Below are positions 1 to 8,398 of a stretch of 15,496 nucleotides of DNA, piece after piece. Below the pieces are notes generated by a model. It saw nothing but the letters and a program-made list of their open reading frames with translations. It searched no databases and had not been told where the DNA came from. The first letter of the stretch is position 1, and every line of letters starts with the position of its first letter. The stretch comes from Neptuniibacter sp. (GTDB lineage: Bacteria > Pseudomonadota > Gammaproteobacteria > Pseudomonadales > Balneatricaceae), in NCBI GenBank assembly GCA_030149405.1, contig JASBRM010000099.1, positions 1 to 15,496 on the forward strand, in the 5' to 3' direction. The translations under genes were made by a program, and so were the position numbers.

Positions 1-791
1 GCTTTTAACTGAAACTTATTGATCCGTGGATGTTTCTTTAATGCTTTGACCTTGCTTGGAATCTCAGCAATATGCCAATCAGCCTTAACGTTTTGCAGCT
101 CTTCGCGCTTCTCGGCACCGCGATAGCCACTGTCGGCGAAAATAAACTTTTCCTCTCCGTGTAAGAGGTACTCGACTTGATTGAGATCGTGCTCATGCGC
201 AGCAGTGGTTGTGAGACTGTGTATCAGGCCAGTCTTAGCATCAACGCCGATATGAGATTTCAGGCCAAAGTACCACTGATTGCCTTTTTGAGTCTGGTGC
301 ATTTCAGGAACTCGCTTGCCGCTTTTATTCTTGGTGGAGCTGGGTGCTGCAATAATCGTTGCATCTAACAGCGTTCCTTCTTTGACCAAGATACCTGCTT
401 CACTTAGCCAGCTACTGATATTCTCAAAAATCTGTCGGGCCAGATCATGCCTTTCCAATAAGTGACGGAAGTTCGTGATGGTTGTGTGATCCGGTATAGC
501 GCCATCTAAAGATAGCCCAGCAAACAAACGCATCGGCGGCGTATCATACAGCGCATCTTCCATCGCTGGATCGCTCATACTGTACCACTGCTGCATACAT
601 TGAATGCGCAACATGGTCTCCAGAGGGTAAGGACGACGACCGTTTCCAGCTTTAGGGTAATGTGGCTCGATGAGGTCAATCATCATGTTCCAAGGAACAA
701 GCGTATCCATTCGCTCCAGAAACATCTCCTTGCGAGTTTTGCGGCGTTTGTTTTGATATTCACTGTCAGCGAAAGAGAGTTGGTGATCCAT
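1..791 (-). CDS. IS5-family transposase (partial, runs off left edge)
   Basis: The minus-strand frame from the ATG at 791-789 stays open to the window edge, giving 263 residues without a stop. The start region ([18 protein letters not shown]) matches the classic IS5 transposase N-terminus (MSHQLTFADSEF type). An N-terminal DUF772-like region, roughly residues 25-110, contains a '[15 protein letters not shown]' stretch. The DDE catalytic core follows: first Asp D143 in 'LLDATII' and second Asp D220 in 'FADSGYRG'. The third acidic residue and the C-terminus would lie beyond position 1. The frame is intact as far as it is visible, so the element may be active. It catalyses cut-and-paste transposition of its own element. 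Family identity is very secure; the exact IS name cannot be given without database comparison. Confidence 0.95.
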   Translation of the reverse strand, partial: MDHQLSFADSEYQNKRRKTRKEMFLERMDTLVPWNMMIDLIEPHYPKAGNGRRPYPLETMLRIQCMQQWYSMSDPAMEDALYDTPPMRLFAGLSLDGAIPDHTTITNFRHLLERHDLARQIFENISSWLSEAGILVKEGTLLDATIIAAPSSTKNKSGKRVPEMHQTQKGNQWYFGLKSHIGVDAKTGLIHSLTTTAAHEHDLNQVEYLLHGEEKFIFADSGYRGAEKREELQNVKADWHIAEIPSKVKALKKHPRINKFQLK

Positions 792-834
792 GGAAAGTCC
801 TCAGCACATCAGAACCTCAATTATCTCATGGTGA

Positions 835-853
835 GGACTTATTCGCAGGTTTG
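835..853 (-). repeat. Probable terminal inverted repeat of the IS5-type element
   Basis: This is the outermost part of the insertion sequence, about 45 bp upstream of the transposase ATG. It carries a CTGCGAATAAGTCC core like the ends of IS5-group elements. The matching repeat at the other end is outside the window, so the repeat length is approximate. Confidence 0.6.
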
Positions 854-1432
854 CTAGGCTCTAACCCATAAAACTTCAGCATCTTCGCGACTTGTTGAAA
901 CTATTAAGTGCCCCATCTTACTATCATAATAAGCACTATCTCCTTGGTGTAGCTCTATTGGTTCATAGAATTCAGAAAACAATGTCACACTGCCTCTTAA
1001 AAGATAGAGTAATTCTTCCCCTTCATGACGTATCCAGTCACTATATTCTTCTCTGCAACGGGCTCGAACAGTTGTTACATAGGGAAACAACTTTTTGTTG
1101 GATAAGCCTGTTGCCAACAACCGGTGCTCATATATCGCGGTTATCTGACGCTGTCCCTGGGAGGCTCTCGAAACATCCATTCTTCCCAGGGGTTTATTGC
1201 CAGTCTGTAAAGGCAAATCAAACAGTTGCGGTAAATCTATAGATAAGCTTTTAGCAATAACATGCACGATCTCAAAACTGGGGGATACCTGATTATTTTC
1301 GATTTTTGATATCGTAGACTTCGCAACCCCAGTCATTTTATTCACATCATCCAGTGTATACCCACGGGCCTTACGGAAGGTTCGCAGTTGATAACCCAAA
1401 TTCGGCAGATCACTATTTTTATCGTTATTCAT
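854..1432 (-). CDS. XRE-cupin transcriptional regulator
   Basis: This 192-residue protein has the standard two-domain layout of XRE-cupin regulators. An N-terminal helix-turn-helix (about residues 14-68) contains 'LRTFRKARGYTLDDV' and 'GVAKSTISKIENNQVSPSF', typical of the HTH_3/XRE fold. A C-terminal small cupin barrel (about residues 118-190) contains 'EGEELLYLLRGSVTLF' and 'LHQGDSAYYDSKMGH'. Members usually control amino-acid, polyamine or alcohol metabolism genes through a small-molecule ligand; the ligand here cannot be told. A clear ribosome site (AGGAG, about 9 nt before the ATG) supports the start. The gene lies 42 bp downstream of the chemoreceptor on the same strand and may be co-transcribed. 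The stop codon TAG lies in the CTAG where an IS5-type element begins. Family members often run a few residues past the 'EVLWV' strand, so the C-terminus may be slightly clipped. Confidence 0.9.
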   Translation of the reverse strand: MNNDKNSDLPNLGYQLRTFRKARGYTLDDVNKMTGVAKSTISKIENNQVSPSFEIVHVIAKSLSIDLPQLFDLPLQTGNKPLGRMDVSRASQGQRQITAIYEHRLLATGLSNKKLFPYVTTVRARCREEYSDWIRHEGEELLYLLRGSVTLFSEFYEPIELHQGDSAYYDSKMGHLIVSTSREDAEVLWVRA

Positions 1433-1474
1433 CTGTTAACTCCTGCGAAATACCACCGCTATACTGGTTGAAGT

Positions 1475-3355
1475 TTAATATTGGAATTTTACCGTCATCT
1501 CCTTCATTTGATCTGAGTGGTTTTCCAACAGCTGACTAGAATCTGCAATTTGTGAAGACGCTATGCTGTTTTGCTCAACTCGCTGGGCAATGCTATCCAT
1601 GCGGCTGGCCATATCTCGAATGGTCAACACAACCTCTTCGATAGATTCAGTAATTCGGGTACTGGTCAGGTGTGCTTCATGGGTCTGCTGCTCAATCAAC
1701 TTAACAGCATTCTGCGCCTGGTAACCGTGCTCTTTAACTTCACTGATCGATTGCTGGCTCTCATCCATAATACGGATAACCATATAGGTTTGCTGCTGTA
1801 TCGCTCTTACTGTATCTGTAATCTCCCCCGTTGCTGCGACCGTACTTTCAGCCAAGGTACGCACCTCATCAGCAACCACGGAGAACCCCCTACCCGCCTC
1901 GCCTGCTCTGGCAGCTTCTATGGCTGCGTTTAATGCTAAAAGATTGGTCTGATCCGCAAGGTCATTGATGATCACCAGCACCTTGTCGATATTCTGAGAG
2001 AAACTCTGCAACTGTTTTAATTGCCGAGAACAATTTTCCACTGTCTCTGCGGTCTCACTAAGCGATGCCATTGCACGACTGATAATGGCCCTGCCATCTA
2101 CCGCTGAACTATGCGCTTTCTGATTGTCCTCTTGCAGTAAAATAATACCTTGTGCGGATTCCTGAGTGGCCGTGCTGATCTGCTCGGCAGCACTAGCGAC
2201 ACCGTTTGACTGATCTGAAACGTCGTGATTGTTATGGCTGATAATTTGAATCGACTTAGACAACTCCTTCGCCTGATGGTTAAGTTCAGTTTGGTTCGTT
2301 GCCATCTTTTTAATCACATCACGCAGGTCACCAGCCATACTGTTCACCGCTTGTGATAGTTGGTCAAACTCATCATTACGTTTGGTATTGGTTAACAGGT
2401 TCTGTGTTAAATCCCCTGCCGCTATATGATTGAGCTGTAGAATAATTCGCTTAAGCGTTTTAACTGTTGTTAACCCCGTGAAAGCGAGTACCCCAATAAC
2501 CCCTATAGTGACCAATACACTCACGGCAATGATGGTCAATCGGGTTTTTTCGGTTGCCTTATTAGCTTCTGAGTGAGCGAGAGTCAGTAAGTCATTTTTC
2601 AGATAGTCGCTGCTTTCAGTGATTGTCTGACTGAACTGACTACGTAGTTGCTGCAACTCTCCTGAAAGCTTGAGCAACGTCCCAGCTTCAACTTCCAGCG
2701 CTTTAATTGCAGCCACGTACGCATCTATATAAGTTGCAAAGCTGTCATAGAGTTCGATCTGCTTAAGTGCTTCTATAAAGCTATCTATCTGATGCTGAAG
2801 GCGCAGCCTGTGCTGCTCGGTTGGTTTATTTATGTAATCTTTTTCATACTGTCGAGCATGCCTGAACTTATCCATCACACTGAAACCCGTAAAGGTTTGT
2901 TCCAGCTCACCAGCAGCATTGGAGACACGAGACAAAATACCTTCTGACTCACTTAAGCCAATACGATTTCGAACCTTGCTTAAAGTCTGCAAAGTGCCAG
3001 TATACTGACTTACCTGCTGCACAATCAGTTGCAGCTTCTCCTTAAGGACCTGTTCTTGCTGAGCTGACACTTGGGCACTTAATACGGACAGATGCTCTGT
3101 CTCAATATGCTTTAAGGTTTTATCCAGAGCTGTTAGCGAGCGCGGTGTCCCCTTTGCTAACTGATTTTCTGCCAAAAGTAGATCGTGCTGTAATTGCGCT
3201 AAACGGTCACTTATCGCTGTCAGTTTCGATACATTTTCCGCAGCATTATTCTGTTCAGACAAACTAGAGAGCGAAACATATCCCAGCAGAGAGATACCCG
3301 CTAACGTGATCAGTACTGCGCTTAAAAGCTTTGCTTTGAATGCCAGATTAAGCAT
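1475..3355 (-). CDS. Methyl-accepting chemotaxis protein with HBM-like sensor domain
   Basis: This 626-residue chemoreceptor couples a periplasmic ligand signal to the CheA/CheW kinase array. It has TM1 at about residues 7-29, a long all-helical periplasmic domain at about 30-270, TM2 at about 272-295, HAMP at about 296-348, and the cytoplasmic signalling coiled coil. The signalling tip carries the near-invariant '[19 protein letters not shown]' and '[16 protein letters not shown]' segments at about 468-504. The ~240-residue helical sensor with '[11 protein letters not shown]' near residue 165 resembles helical bimodular (HBM) domains. Characterised HBM receptors include McpS, which senses TCA-cycle acids. 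That assignment, and any link to the neighbouring glycolate genes, is inference. No CheR/CheB-tethering pentapeptide is seen at the C-terminus (ends TVKFQY). The start is supported by AGGA about 7 nt upstream. The gene is separated from the glc block by a strong terminator, so it is probably expressed independently. Confidence 0.95.
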   Translation of the reverse strand: MLNLAFKAKLLSAVLITLAGISLLGYVSLSSLSEQNNAAENVSKLTAISDRLAQLQHDLLLAENQLAKGTPRSLTALDKTLKHIETEHLSVLSAQVSAQQEQVLKEKLQLIVQQVSQYTGTLQTLSKVRNRIGLSESEGILSRVSNAAGELEQTFTGFSVMDKFRHARQYEKDYINKPTEQHRLRLQHQIDSFIEALKQIELYDSFATYIDAYVAAIKALEVEAGTLLKLSGELQQLRSQFSQTITESSDYLKNDLLTLAHSEANKATEKTRLTIIAVSVLVTIGVIGVLAFTGLTTVKTLKRIILQLNHIAAGDLTQNLLTNTKRNDEFDQLSQAVNSMAGDLRDVIKKMATNQTELNHQAKELSKSIQIISHNNHDVSDQSNGVASAAEQISTATQESAQGIILLQEDNQKAHSSAVDGRAIISRAMASLSETAETVENCSRQLKQLQSFSQNIDKVLVIINDLADQTNLLALNAAIEAARAGEAGRGFSVVADEVRTLAESTVAATGEITDTVRAIQQQTYMVIRIMDESQQSISEVKEHGYQAQNAVKLIEQQTHEAHLTSTRITESIEEVVLTIRDMASRMDSIAQRVEQNSIASSQIADSSQLLENHSDQMKEMTVKFQY

Positions 3356-3390
3356 TTTTTGTCCTGTTAGGTTAAATTATTTTTATTTTT

Positions 3391-3424
3391 AAAAAGCTCC
3401 CGTGTCGGGTTTAAGACACGGGAG
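3391..3424 (-). terminator. Intrinsic terminator at the end of the glc block
   Basis: A perfect 10-bp stem (CTCCCGTGTC at 3397-3406, GACACGGGAG at 3415-3424) has an 8-nt loop. On the minus strand it is followed at once by C and five T (3395-3391), then by AT-rich sequence. It lies 57 bp past the stop of the TIR-like gene and just upstream of the chemoreceptor, so it ends the glc transcript and insulates the chemoreceptor. Confidence 0.9.
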
Positions 3425-3480
3425 AACCTAGTTCGAGTTATGCGTACTCGATAGGAGCCAAGATAAAAGGGGTAAATTTT

Positions 3481-4071
3481 CTAACGTGCGAAATTCCAGG
3501 TATTAGGCATAGCTAAAAACTCGGTCAAACGCATGAGTTCGCAGTGCTTAACATGACTGCTGCTAACTGAATGATCCTCAGGGCTAATGTGGGTAATTAA
3601 CGGATAAAAAGCATAAATGCTATCGACTACCGGTTGCTCTGTAGCACTGTTCAGCACAGGTAATATAGCGATTTCACCCTGTTTCCCGTTTTCGATATGA
3701 CCTAATAACCATGCCAGCCAGCGCGGCATGCGTTGCTCCGCCAAAGCCACATAAACCACCATACGTGCTTGGTTCACCTCGGCTAAGATCTGTTTAATTT
3801 CGGGTGCAGTACAACCATCCTCCCTGAAGTTGTCACGACTACAACGATTTACAGACACCTTTTGTCCATGAGCGGTGAACAGCTGTACCAGGCCTAATAC
3901 CAGCAGGTCGTCAGCCGGCCCCATAATTAAGTGAATGCTCATGGAAGCTTGTTCCGCTTCATGGGCATGTTTCGCCAATAACACCTTGGCATCTGCATCA
4001 CTTTCACCACTGGAGGCTGAAATAGCCTCTCGACCTAAACGGTATAATTCAGGAACGGTATAGAAACTCAT
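3481..4071 (-). CDS. Small TIR-like protein with substituted catalytic site, end of glc block
   Basis: This 196-residue protein has no well-known glc-operon counterpart. From memory, its layout resembles a family of ~200-residue bacterial TIR-like proteins. The start 'MSFYTVPELYRLGREA' is like their '(F/Y)(F/Y)TEAELR' leader. A first beta-strand (about 46-50, 'SIHLIM') is followed by an 'ADDLLVLGLVQLF' helix and a short basic 'KVSVNRCSRD' strand. 'TAPEIKQILAEVNQARMVVYVAL' (88-110) matches their 'TA..LR.RM..S.SLIY..S' segment. 'RWLAWLLGHIENGKQGEIAILPVL' (117-140) matches '(K/R)WMPWELGYFDG..G.VAILP'. The Glu of WEL, equivalent to the catalytic NADase glutamate of TIR enzymes, aligns with Leu122, so enzymatic activity is doubtful. 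The gene starts 42 bp after glcF with a GAGGG site and sits before the operon terminator, so it is probably co-expressed with glycolate oxidase. Fold assignment is moderately sure; function is unknown. Confidence 0.6.
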   Translation of the reverse strand: MSFYTVPELYRLGREAISASSGESDADAKVLLAKHAHEAEQASMSIHLIMGPADDLLVLGLVQLFTAHGQKVSVNRCSRDNFREDGCTAPEIKQILAEVNQARMVVYVALAEQRMPRWLAWLLGHIENGKQGEIAILPVLNSATEQPVVDSIYAFYPLITHISPEDHSVSSSHVKHCELMRLTEFLAMPNTWNFAR

Positions 4072-4113
4072 TACAATGCCCTCAGTGATCTCTAGTGATG
4101 CAGATGCTTTCCG

Positions 4114-5325
4114 TTAGCGGTCTAACAGTTCAATCCAGTGCTGCACTGGAACCTTTGCTTTGGTTTCAAGGTGCAACTGACAACCAACATTAGCGGTGAC
4201 AATTCGATCAGGTTGTTCAATCGTCAGGGCAGCCAACTTGTTTTTCAGTAGTTTCTGACTGATCTCCGGCTGCAGGATTGAATAGGTACCCGCAGATCCA
4301 CAACAAAGGTGTTTATCTTTGGTTTTAATCAACTCGATTCCGGCATTGCTCAGTATCTGCTCAACTGAACCACCCTGTTTCATCGCATGCTGCAACGTAC
4401 ATGGGCAGTGCACAGCAATGCGCTCATTCAGCTCACCAAGATTCAGTTGAGAGAGGTCTTCAGCTAACAGAATTTCGCTCAGATCTTTTGCCAATTCACT
4501 AATGCGCTGAGCTTTGTCAGCATACATAGGGTCATTCGCCAATGCATGACCATATTCCTGAACCATAGAGCCACAGCCTGATGCAGTCATCACAATGGCT
4601 TCTGCACCCGCCTCTACAGCAGGCCACCAGGCATCAATATTGCGTCGCATATAATCCAGGCCTTCATCATGAGCGCCCAAGTGATAACTTACGGCACCAC
4701 AACAACCCGCCTTGCTCTCCTCAACCAGAGTAATGCCCAAGCGATCTAACACTCGCGCAGCCGCCAGGTTAGTATTCGGAGTTGCACTGGGTTGTGCACA
4801 ACCTGCTAATGCAAGCATGACTCTTGGGTGCCTGTTTGAAGGCCAAATACTATGTGGCCGGCGTTTCGGGGGCATTTTTACTTGAAGTTCTTTTGGAAGA
4901 ACTGGACGCACAGCCTGCCCGAGTTTCAGCAAAGTGCCGAACAGCTGTCTGCGTGGCAGTACCTGACGTAAAGTCCAGCGTTTCAAGCGTTCAGATGTCG
5001 GGCGTGGGGCTACTTTTTCAACAGCTGCACGACCAAAATCAATCAATCGACCATACTTAACGCCTGAAGGGCATGTAGTTTCACAGCTTCTGCACGTCAG
5101 GCAGCGATCTAAATGTTTCCGGGTTTTGTCGGTAACTTCCCCACCTTCCAACAGCTGCTTAATCAGATAGATACGCCCACGAGGGCCGTCCCTTTCATCA
5201 TTCAGTTCCTGATAAGTTGGGCAAGTGGCGGTACAAAATCCACAGTGCACACAGTTACGTAAAATTTCTTCGGCTTCACGGCCTTCAGGGGTTGCCTGAT
5301 AGAGAGGAATCAGATCGGTTTTCAT
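4114..5325 (-). CDS. glcF: Glycolate oxidase iron-sulfur subunit GlcF
   Basis: At 403 residues this is close to E. coli GlcF (about 407). It is the electron-transfer subunit that passes electrons from flavin-bound GlcD to the respiratory chain at the inner membrane. Two 4Fe-4S ferredoxin motifs are visible near the N-terminus: C25-x2-C28-x2-C31-x3-C35P and C75-x2-C78-x2-C81-x3-C85P. The C-terminal part carries two CCG (cysteine-rich) domains with 'AGCCGAVSYHLG' (CC at about 208-209) and 'LCCGSAGTY' (CC at about 341-342). It starts 9 nt after the glcE stop, with AAGGGTGA as ribosome site, so the two are translationally coupled. All expected cysteines are present. Confidence 0.95.
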   Translation of the reverse strand: MKTDLIPLYQATPEGREAEEILRNCVHCGFCTATCPTYQELNDERDGPRGRIYLIKQLLEGGEVTDKTRKHLDRCLTCRSCETTCPSGVKYGRLIDFGRAAVEKVAPRPTSERLKRWTLRQVLPRRQLFGTLLKLGQAVRPVLPKELQVKMPPKRRPHSIWPSNRHPRVMLALAGCAQPSATPNTNLAAARVLDRLGITLVEESKAGCCGAVSYHLGAHDEGLDYMRRNIDAWWPAVEAGAEAIVMTASGCGSMVQEYGHALANDPMYADKAQRISELAKDLSEILLAEDLSQLNLGELNERIAVHCPCTLQHAMKQGGSVEQILSNAGIELIKTKDKHLCCGSAGTYSILQPEISQKLLKNKLAALTIEQPDRIVTANVGCQLHLETKAKVPVQHWIELLDR

Positions 5326-5334
5326 AATTCACCC

Positions 5335-6393
5335 TTACATCCAGCTATACAAACGGCCGGGATTAAAAATAGCTTCAGGATCAAAGGATTGCTTCACCCT
5401 GCGTTGCAGCATCTGAACCGCTACTGGTAACTCATGCATTACCTCGTCCTGACGGTTACCACCGGAAAACAACTGAACCTGTCCTCCAGCCTGACGCGCC
5501 AGAGCCTCTAATTCAGCCTTGTCCGCTTCGCCTTGATACCAACGTTGTGCTCCTCCCCAATCGAGAATAGCTTCATCATCAATGGCCCCCATATCTACTG
5601 CAGAGTTAACTGAAAAACGCCAAAGTGGCTTTTCTGGTTGAAACCAGCTCAACTCCCGTTCTGCCAGCTTCTGCCAGATCGTTTCATCTACCTGACGGGT
5701 ATTGGCTTGCCACTGTTTAACGGTAGCTTCAACCGCTGCACGTGCGCCAGAAAAACGGATGTATAGCTCACCTGCAACCCAGCAGGCAGCGGTAATCGGC
5801 TTAGATGAACCTGCCTGTTCGTTCATAAATTGCAGCGCTTCCTTAGCTGTCATATTCCAACATAAGGTCTGTACAGCTTCTGCTTTTGGCAGCACTTTAA
5901 GACTGATCTCTGTCATCACACCTAATGTCCCCATAGCACCTGCCTGAAGCCTTGAGACATCGTAACCAGCTACGTTTTTCATCACCTGACCACCAAAGTT
6001 GAGATGCTCTGCTTTACCGTTGATCAGTTTCACACCCAGTACATGATCACGCACCGAGCCCAACCAGGGGCGCCCCGGGCCGGATTGATTACATGCCAGT
6101 GTTCCACCAATTGTCGCATGACCACCAAAGCGAGGGGGTTCAAACGCCAGCTCCTGGTTATGTCCGGCCAGTGTCTGTTCAATCTCCGCTAAAGAGGTGC
6201 CTGCACGTACAGTGAGCACCAGTTCAACTGGCTCATAACTAACCACGCCACTGTGCTCGTTAACCATTAAAGGTTGAGCGGTAACATTTCGCCCCATAAA
6301 GGATTTACTGCCCCCGCCGACAATTTGCAGGGCGCGTTTTTCGTTCAGGGAATCTTTCACCTGTTCGATCAGTTCTTGGCTCAAATCAGGCAT
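5335..6393 (-). CDS. glcE: Glycolate oxidase FAD-binding subunit GlcE
   Basis: The protein has 352 residues from the preferred ATG at 6393-6391. It is the second flavoprotein-like subunit of the GlcDEF complex, which oxidises glycolate to glyoxylate. An FAD_binding_4 (PCMH-type) domain occupies about residues 15-175, with 'ALQIVGGGSKSFMGR', 'ELVLTVRAGTSLAEIE', 'FGGHATIGGTLACNQSGP' and 'GQVMKNVAGYDVSRL'. It ends in the usual 'FDPEAIFNPGRLY' tail. An in-frame TTG at 6417 would add eight residues, but the ATG at 6393 has a strong GAGGAG ribosome site 7 nt upstream and gives an N-terminus like E. coli GlcE. The start overlaps the end of glcD by 8 nt (ATGCCTGA), indicating translational coupling. 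Confidence 0.94.
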   Translation of the reverse strand: MPDLSQELIEQVKDSLNEKRALQIVGGGSKSFMGRNVTAQPLMVNEHSGVVSYEPVELVLTVRAGTSLAEIEQTLAGHNQELAFEPPRFGGHATIGGTLACNQSGPGRPWLGSVRDHVLGVKLINGKAEHLNFGGQVMKNVAGYDVSRLQAGAMGTLGVMTEISLKVLPKAEAVQTLCWNMTAKEALQFMNEQAGSSKPITAACWVAGELYIRFSGARAAVEATVKQWQANTRQVDETIWQKLAERELSWFQPEKPLWRFSVNSAVDMGAIDDEAILDWGGAQRWYQGEADKAELEALARQAGGQVQLFSGGNRQDEVMHELPVAVQMLQRRVKQSFDPEAIFNPGRLYSWM

Positions 6394-7840
6394 GACTACA
6401 CTCCTCTTTAGACTCAATAGAGCGGTATTCCTGACAACTACGCAGGGTTGGAATACCTTTGCCTGGGTTCAGTGTTCCCAATTCATCAAAAGCGGCTTTA
6501 ATCGCGTGGAACTGGACCAACTCCTGGTCACTGAATTGCACTGGCATTTGGCGGATTTTCTCCATACCTACACCATGCTCGCCAGTGATACAGCCACCGA
6601 CTTGAACACAGAGTTCCAGAATTTTGCCGCCGAATTCTTCTGTTTTTTCAAACTCGCCCGGCTGGTTTGCATCAAACAGGATCAATGGGTGTAAATTGCC
6701 ATCACCCGCATGGAATACGTTCGCCACGCGTAGATTGTAGTGGTCGGACATACGCTGCATTTCAGTCAGGACATGCGCTAACTGGCTACGTGGAATTGTG
6801 CCGTCCATACAGTAATAATCTGGGGAGATACGGCCTACCGCTGGAAAAGCAGATTTACGCCCTTTCCAAAGCAGAGCACGTTCCTCTTCGCTCTGAGAGA
6901 TCCGTACGGAAGTTGCGCCGTAATCCTGAAACACCTTTTCTACACGTTCGATGTGAGAAGACACCTCTTCTTCGGTACCGTCCACCTCACACAGCAACAA
7001 TGCCTGCGCCTCTTTGGGATAACCTGCTTTCGCAAAATCCTCCGCTGCACGAATTGCATGAGAGTCCATCATCTCCAGACCGGCAGGAATGATCCCTGCG
7101 GAGATAACACCACCCACAGAATCACCGGCTTTCTGAACATTATCAAATGCCGCCATCACAACGGTCGCACGTTCAGGCGTTGGCAAGAGCTTAACCCTCA
7201 CTTCGGTGACGATGCCCAACAAACCTTCAGAACCGGTGAACAACGCCAACAGATCAAGACCACAGCTATCCAGCCCTTCACTGCCCAGTGTCATTTTCTC
7301 GCCTTCTACAGTCAGCATTTCGACACTAAGGATGTTGTGAACGGTTAAACCATACTTGAGACAGTGCACACCACCTGAATTTTCCGCCACATTGCCGCCA
7401 ATGGTGCAGGCAATTTGCGAAGACGGATCTGGGCCATAGTAAAGACCGTATTCAGCTGCCGCTTCACTGATCGCCAGATTACGTACACCAGGCTGCAAAC
7501 GTGCAGTGCGGGTCAGCGGATCTATCTCGAGTATTTTGTTGAACTTAGCCAGAGAAAGAACCACACCTTCCTCATGGGGCATAGCGCCCGCACAAAGACC
7601 AGTACCAGCCCCGCGAGCAACCACAGGTATCTGATAACGGTGACAGATGCGCAGGACTTCCTGGACCTGTTCCACGGTCTCCGGCAGGACAACTATTAAC
7701 GGCATCTCACAATACATAGAGAGACCATCACACTCATAAGGTTTTTGCGTTTCTTGATCTGAAATTACATATTCAGGAGCAATAAATCGCCGAAACAGAG
7801 TGCACAGTTCGTCTTTATTAGGTTTATTGGTGTTACTCAT
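6386..7840 (-). CDS. glcD: Glycolate oxidase catalytic flavoprotein subunit GlcD
   Basis: This 484-residue FAD-linked 2-hydroxyacid dehydrogenase is the main subunit of the GlcDEF complex (E. coli GlcD about 499). The N-terminal FAD-binding PCMH domain (about 45-220) carries 'PVVARGAGTGLCAGAMP', 'LQPGVRNLAIS', 'GPDPSSQIACTIGGNVAEN' and 'GSEGLLGIVTEV'. The C-terminal FAD_oxidase_C domain (about 225-465) carries 'VFHAGDGNLHPLI' (about 375-387) and 'GCITGEHGVGMEK' (about 416-428), whose histidines lie at the substrate and metal site. 'LNPGKGIP' closes the domain. The start has a GGAG site 9 nt upstream. Close relatives include D-lactate dehydrogenases of the same superfamily; adjacency to glcE, glcF, glcG and glcB makes glycolate the likely substrate. 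Confidence 0.95.
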   Translation of the reverse strand: MSNTNKPNKDELCTLFRRFIAPEYVISDQETQKPYECDGLSMYCEMPLIVVLPETVEQVQEVLRICHRYQIPVVARGAGTGLCAGAMPHEEGVVLSLAKFNKILEIDPLTRTARLQPGVRNLAISEAAAEYGLYYGPDPSSQIACTIGGNVAENSGGVHCLKYGLTVHNILSVEMLTVEGEKMTLGSEGLDSCGLDLLALFTGSEGLLGIVTEVRVKLLPTPERATVVMAAFDNVQKAGDSVGGVISAGIIPAGLEMMDSHAIRAAEDFAKAGYPKEAQALLLCEVDGTEEEVSSHIERVEKVFQDYGATSVRISQSEEERALLWKGRKSAFPAVGRISPDYYCMDGTIPRSQLAHVLTEMQRMSDHYNLRVANVFHAGDGNLHPLILFDANQPGEFEKTEEFGGKILELCVQVGGCITGEHGVGMEKIRQMPVQFSDQELVQFHAIKAAFDELGTLNPGKGIPTLRSCQEYRSIESKEECSHA

Positions 7841-7874
7841 GTTTGTGCTCCATGTAGCTGTTGAACAAGAGCGG

Positions 7875-8306
7875 TTACAGGCAGCTACGGTTAAAGTGTT
7901 CTATACCTGCCTGTGCGCAGGCCATATCCTGTTGCGGTGTACCTGAACTGATCCCGATACCGCCCACAACCTCTCCATTTACACTGATAGGCAGACCACC
8001 ACCGACAATACAAAGGCGTCCACCTAATGCAGTATGAATACCAAACAGATGATTGCCATTTCCTGGGGTGCAAGCTTCGTTATATTCGTGGGTGCCTTTA
8101 CGAGCAGAAGCGGCAGTGAACGCCTTATCCTGAGCAATGGTTGCACTGTGCACTTTGCCCCCATCCATGCGTTCAAAAGCAATCAGGTTGCCCGATTCAT
8201 CGGTGATTGCGATACACATAGGTACGCCAATCTCAGTGGCTTTTAAAGCTGCACCTGCAATTAAAACTTTAGCTTCGTCTTGGCCAAGTCTATTGATCGT
8301 TAACAT
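7875..8306 (-). CDS. glcG: GlcG family (DUF336, heme-degrading-type fold) protein
   Basis: This 143-residue member of the GlcG/HbpS (DUF336) family is commonly found in glc operons. It has a central 'PMCIAITDESGNLIAFERMDGG' strand-turn-strand, 'SATIAQDKAFTAASARKGT', and the glycine-rich 'CIVGGGLPISVNGEVVGGIGISSGTPQQDMACAQAGI' end, all typical of the family. Its biochemical role in glycolate metabolism is not settled; related HbpS proteins bind heme. It lies 34 bp upstream of glcD, so it is probably the first gene of a glcGDEF-TIR transcript. A terminator-like hairpin (8348-8381) separates it from glcB. A GGAG site about 12 nt upstream supports the start. Confidence 0.9.
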   Translation of the reverse strand: MLTINRLGQDEAKVLIAGAALKATEIGVPMCIAITDESGNLIAFERMDGGKVHSATIAQDKAFTAASARKGTHEYNEACTPGNGNHLFGIHTALGGRLCIVGGGLPISVNGEVVGGIGISSGTPQQDMACAQAGIEHFNRSCL

Positions 8307-8347
8307 ACTGTTTTACTCCTACCTACTAACAGTGAGAACCGGCCCGG

Positions 8348-8381
8348 TAAAAAGCTGAAATTCACGGTTTCCAGCTTTTTA
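8348..8381 (-). terminator. Terminator-like hairpin between glcB and glcG
   Basis: A perfect 10-bp inverted repeat (TAAAAAGCTG at 8348-8357, CAGCTTTTTA at 8372-8381) has a 14-nt loop that can pair further (AAA with TTT after a mismatch). Because the arms end in A and T runs, both strands present GC then TTTTT, so it could work in either direction. On the minus strand it sits 17 bp past the glcB stop and is the natural end, or a partial read-through point, of the glcB message. Confidence 0.7.
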
Positions 8382-8398
8382 TCCTCAGGCCTGAAAAA

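Larger units (their letters stand above)
1..853 (-). mobile_element. IS5-group insertion sequence, one end (partial)
   Basis: The element end lies just outside the transposase start. Read on the minus strand from about 853, the sequence begins CAAACCTGCGAATAAGTCC. This resembles the IS5 terminal repeat, which in the E. coli element contains a similar GTGCGAAYAAGTCC core. The outside sequence is CTAG at 854-857, matching the YTAR 4-bp target preferred by IS5 itself, so 853/854 is the probable junction. The other end and the second copy of the target duplication are outside the window, so the boundary is inferred from one side only. Confidence 0.8.

Noticed and set aside
892..1242. 116-residue plus-strand open frame
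   Set aside because: It is antisense to the XRE-cupin gene, whose domains and ribosome site are convincing.
3481..4071. Possible antiphage TIR (Thoeris-like) system
   Set aside because: No sensor or effector partner gene is adjacent, the catalytic Glu position is Leu, and the gene sits inside a metabolic operon rather than a defence island.
6667..7348. Two overlapping plus-strand open frames of 141 and 131 residues
   Set aside because: Both are antisense to glcD, rich in His/Arg as expected for a shadow frame, and match no family I know.
8385..8394. TCAGGCCTGA palindrome beside the glcB stop
   Set aside because: A 10-bp perfect palindrome next to the stronger hairpin, but no known operator motif and no second copy noticed; not enough to call a site.
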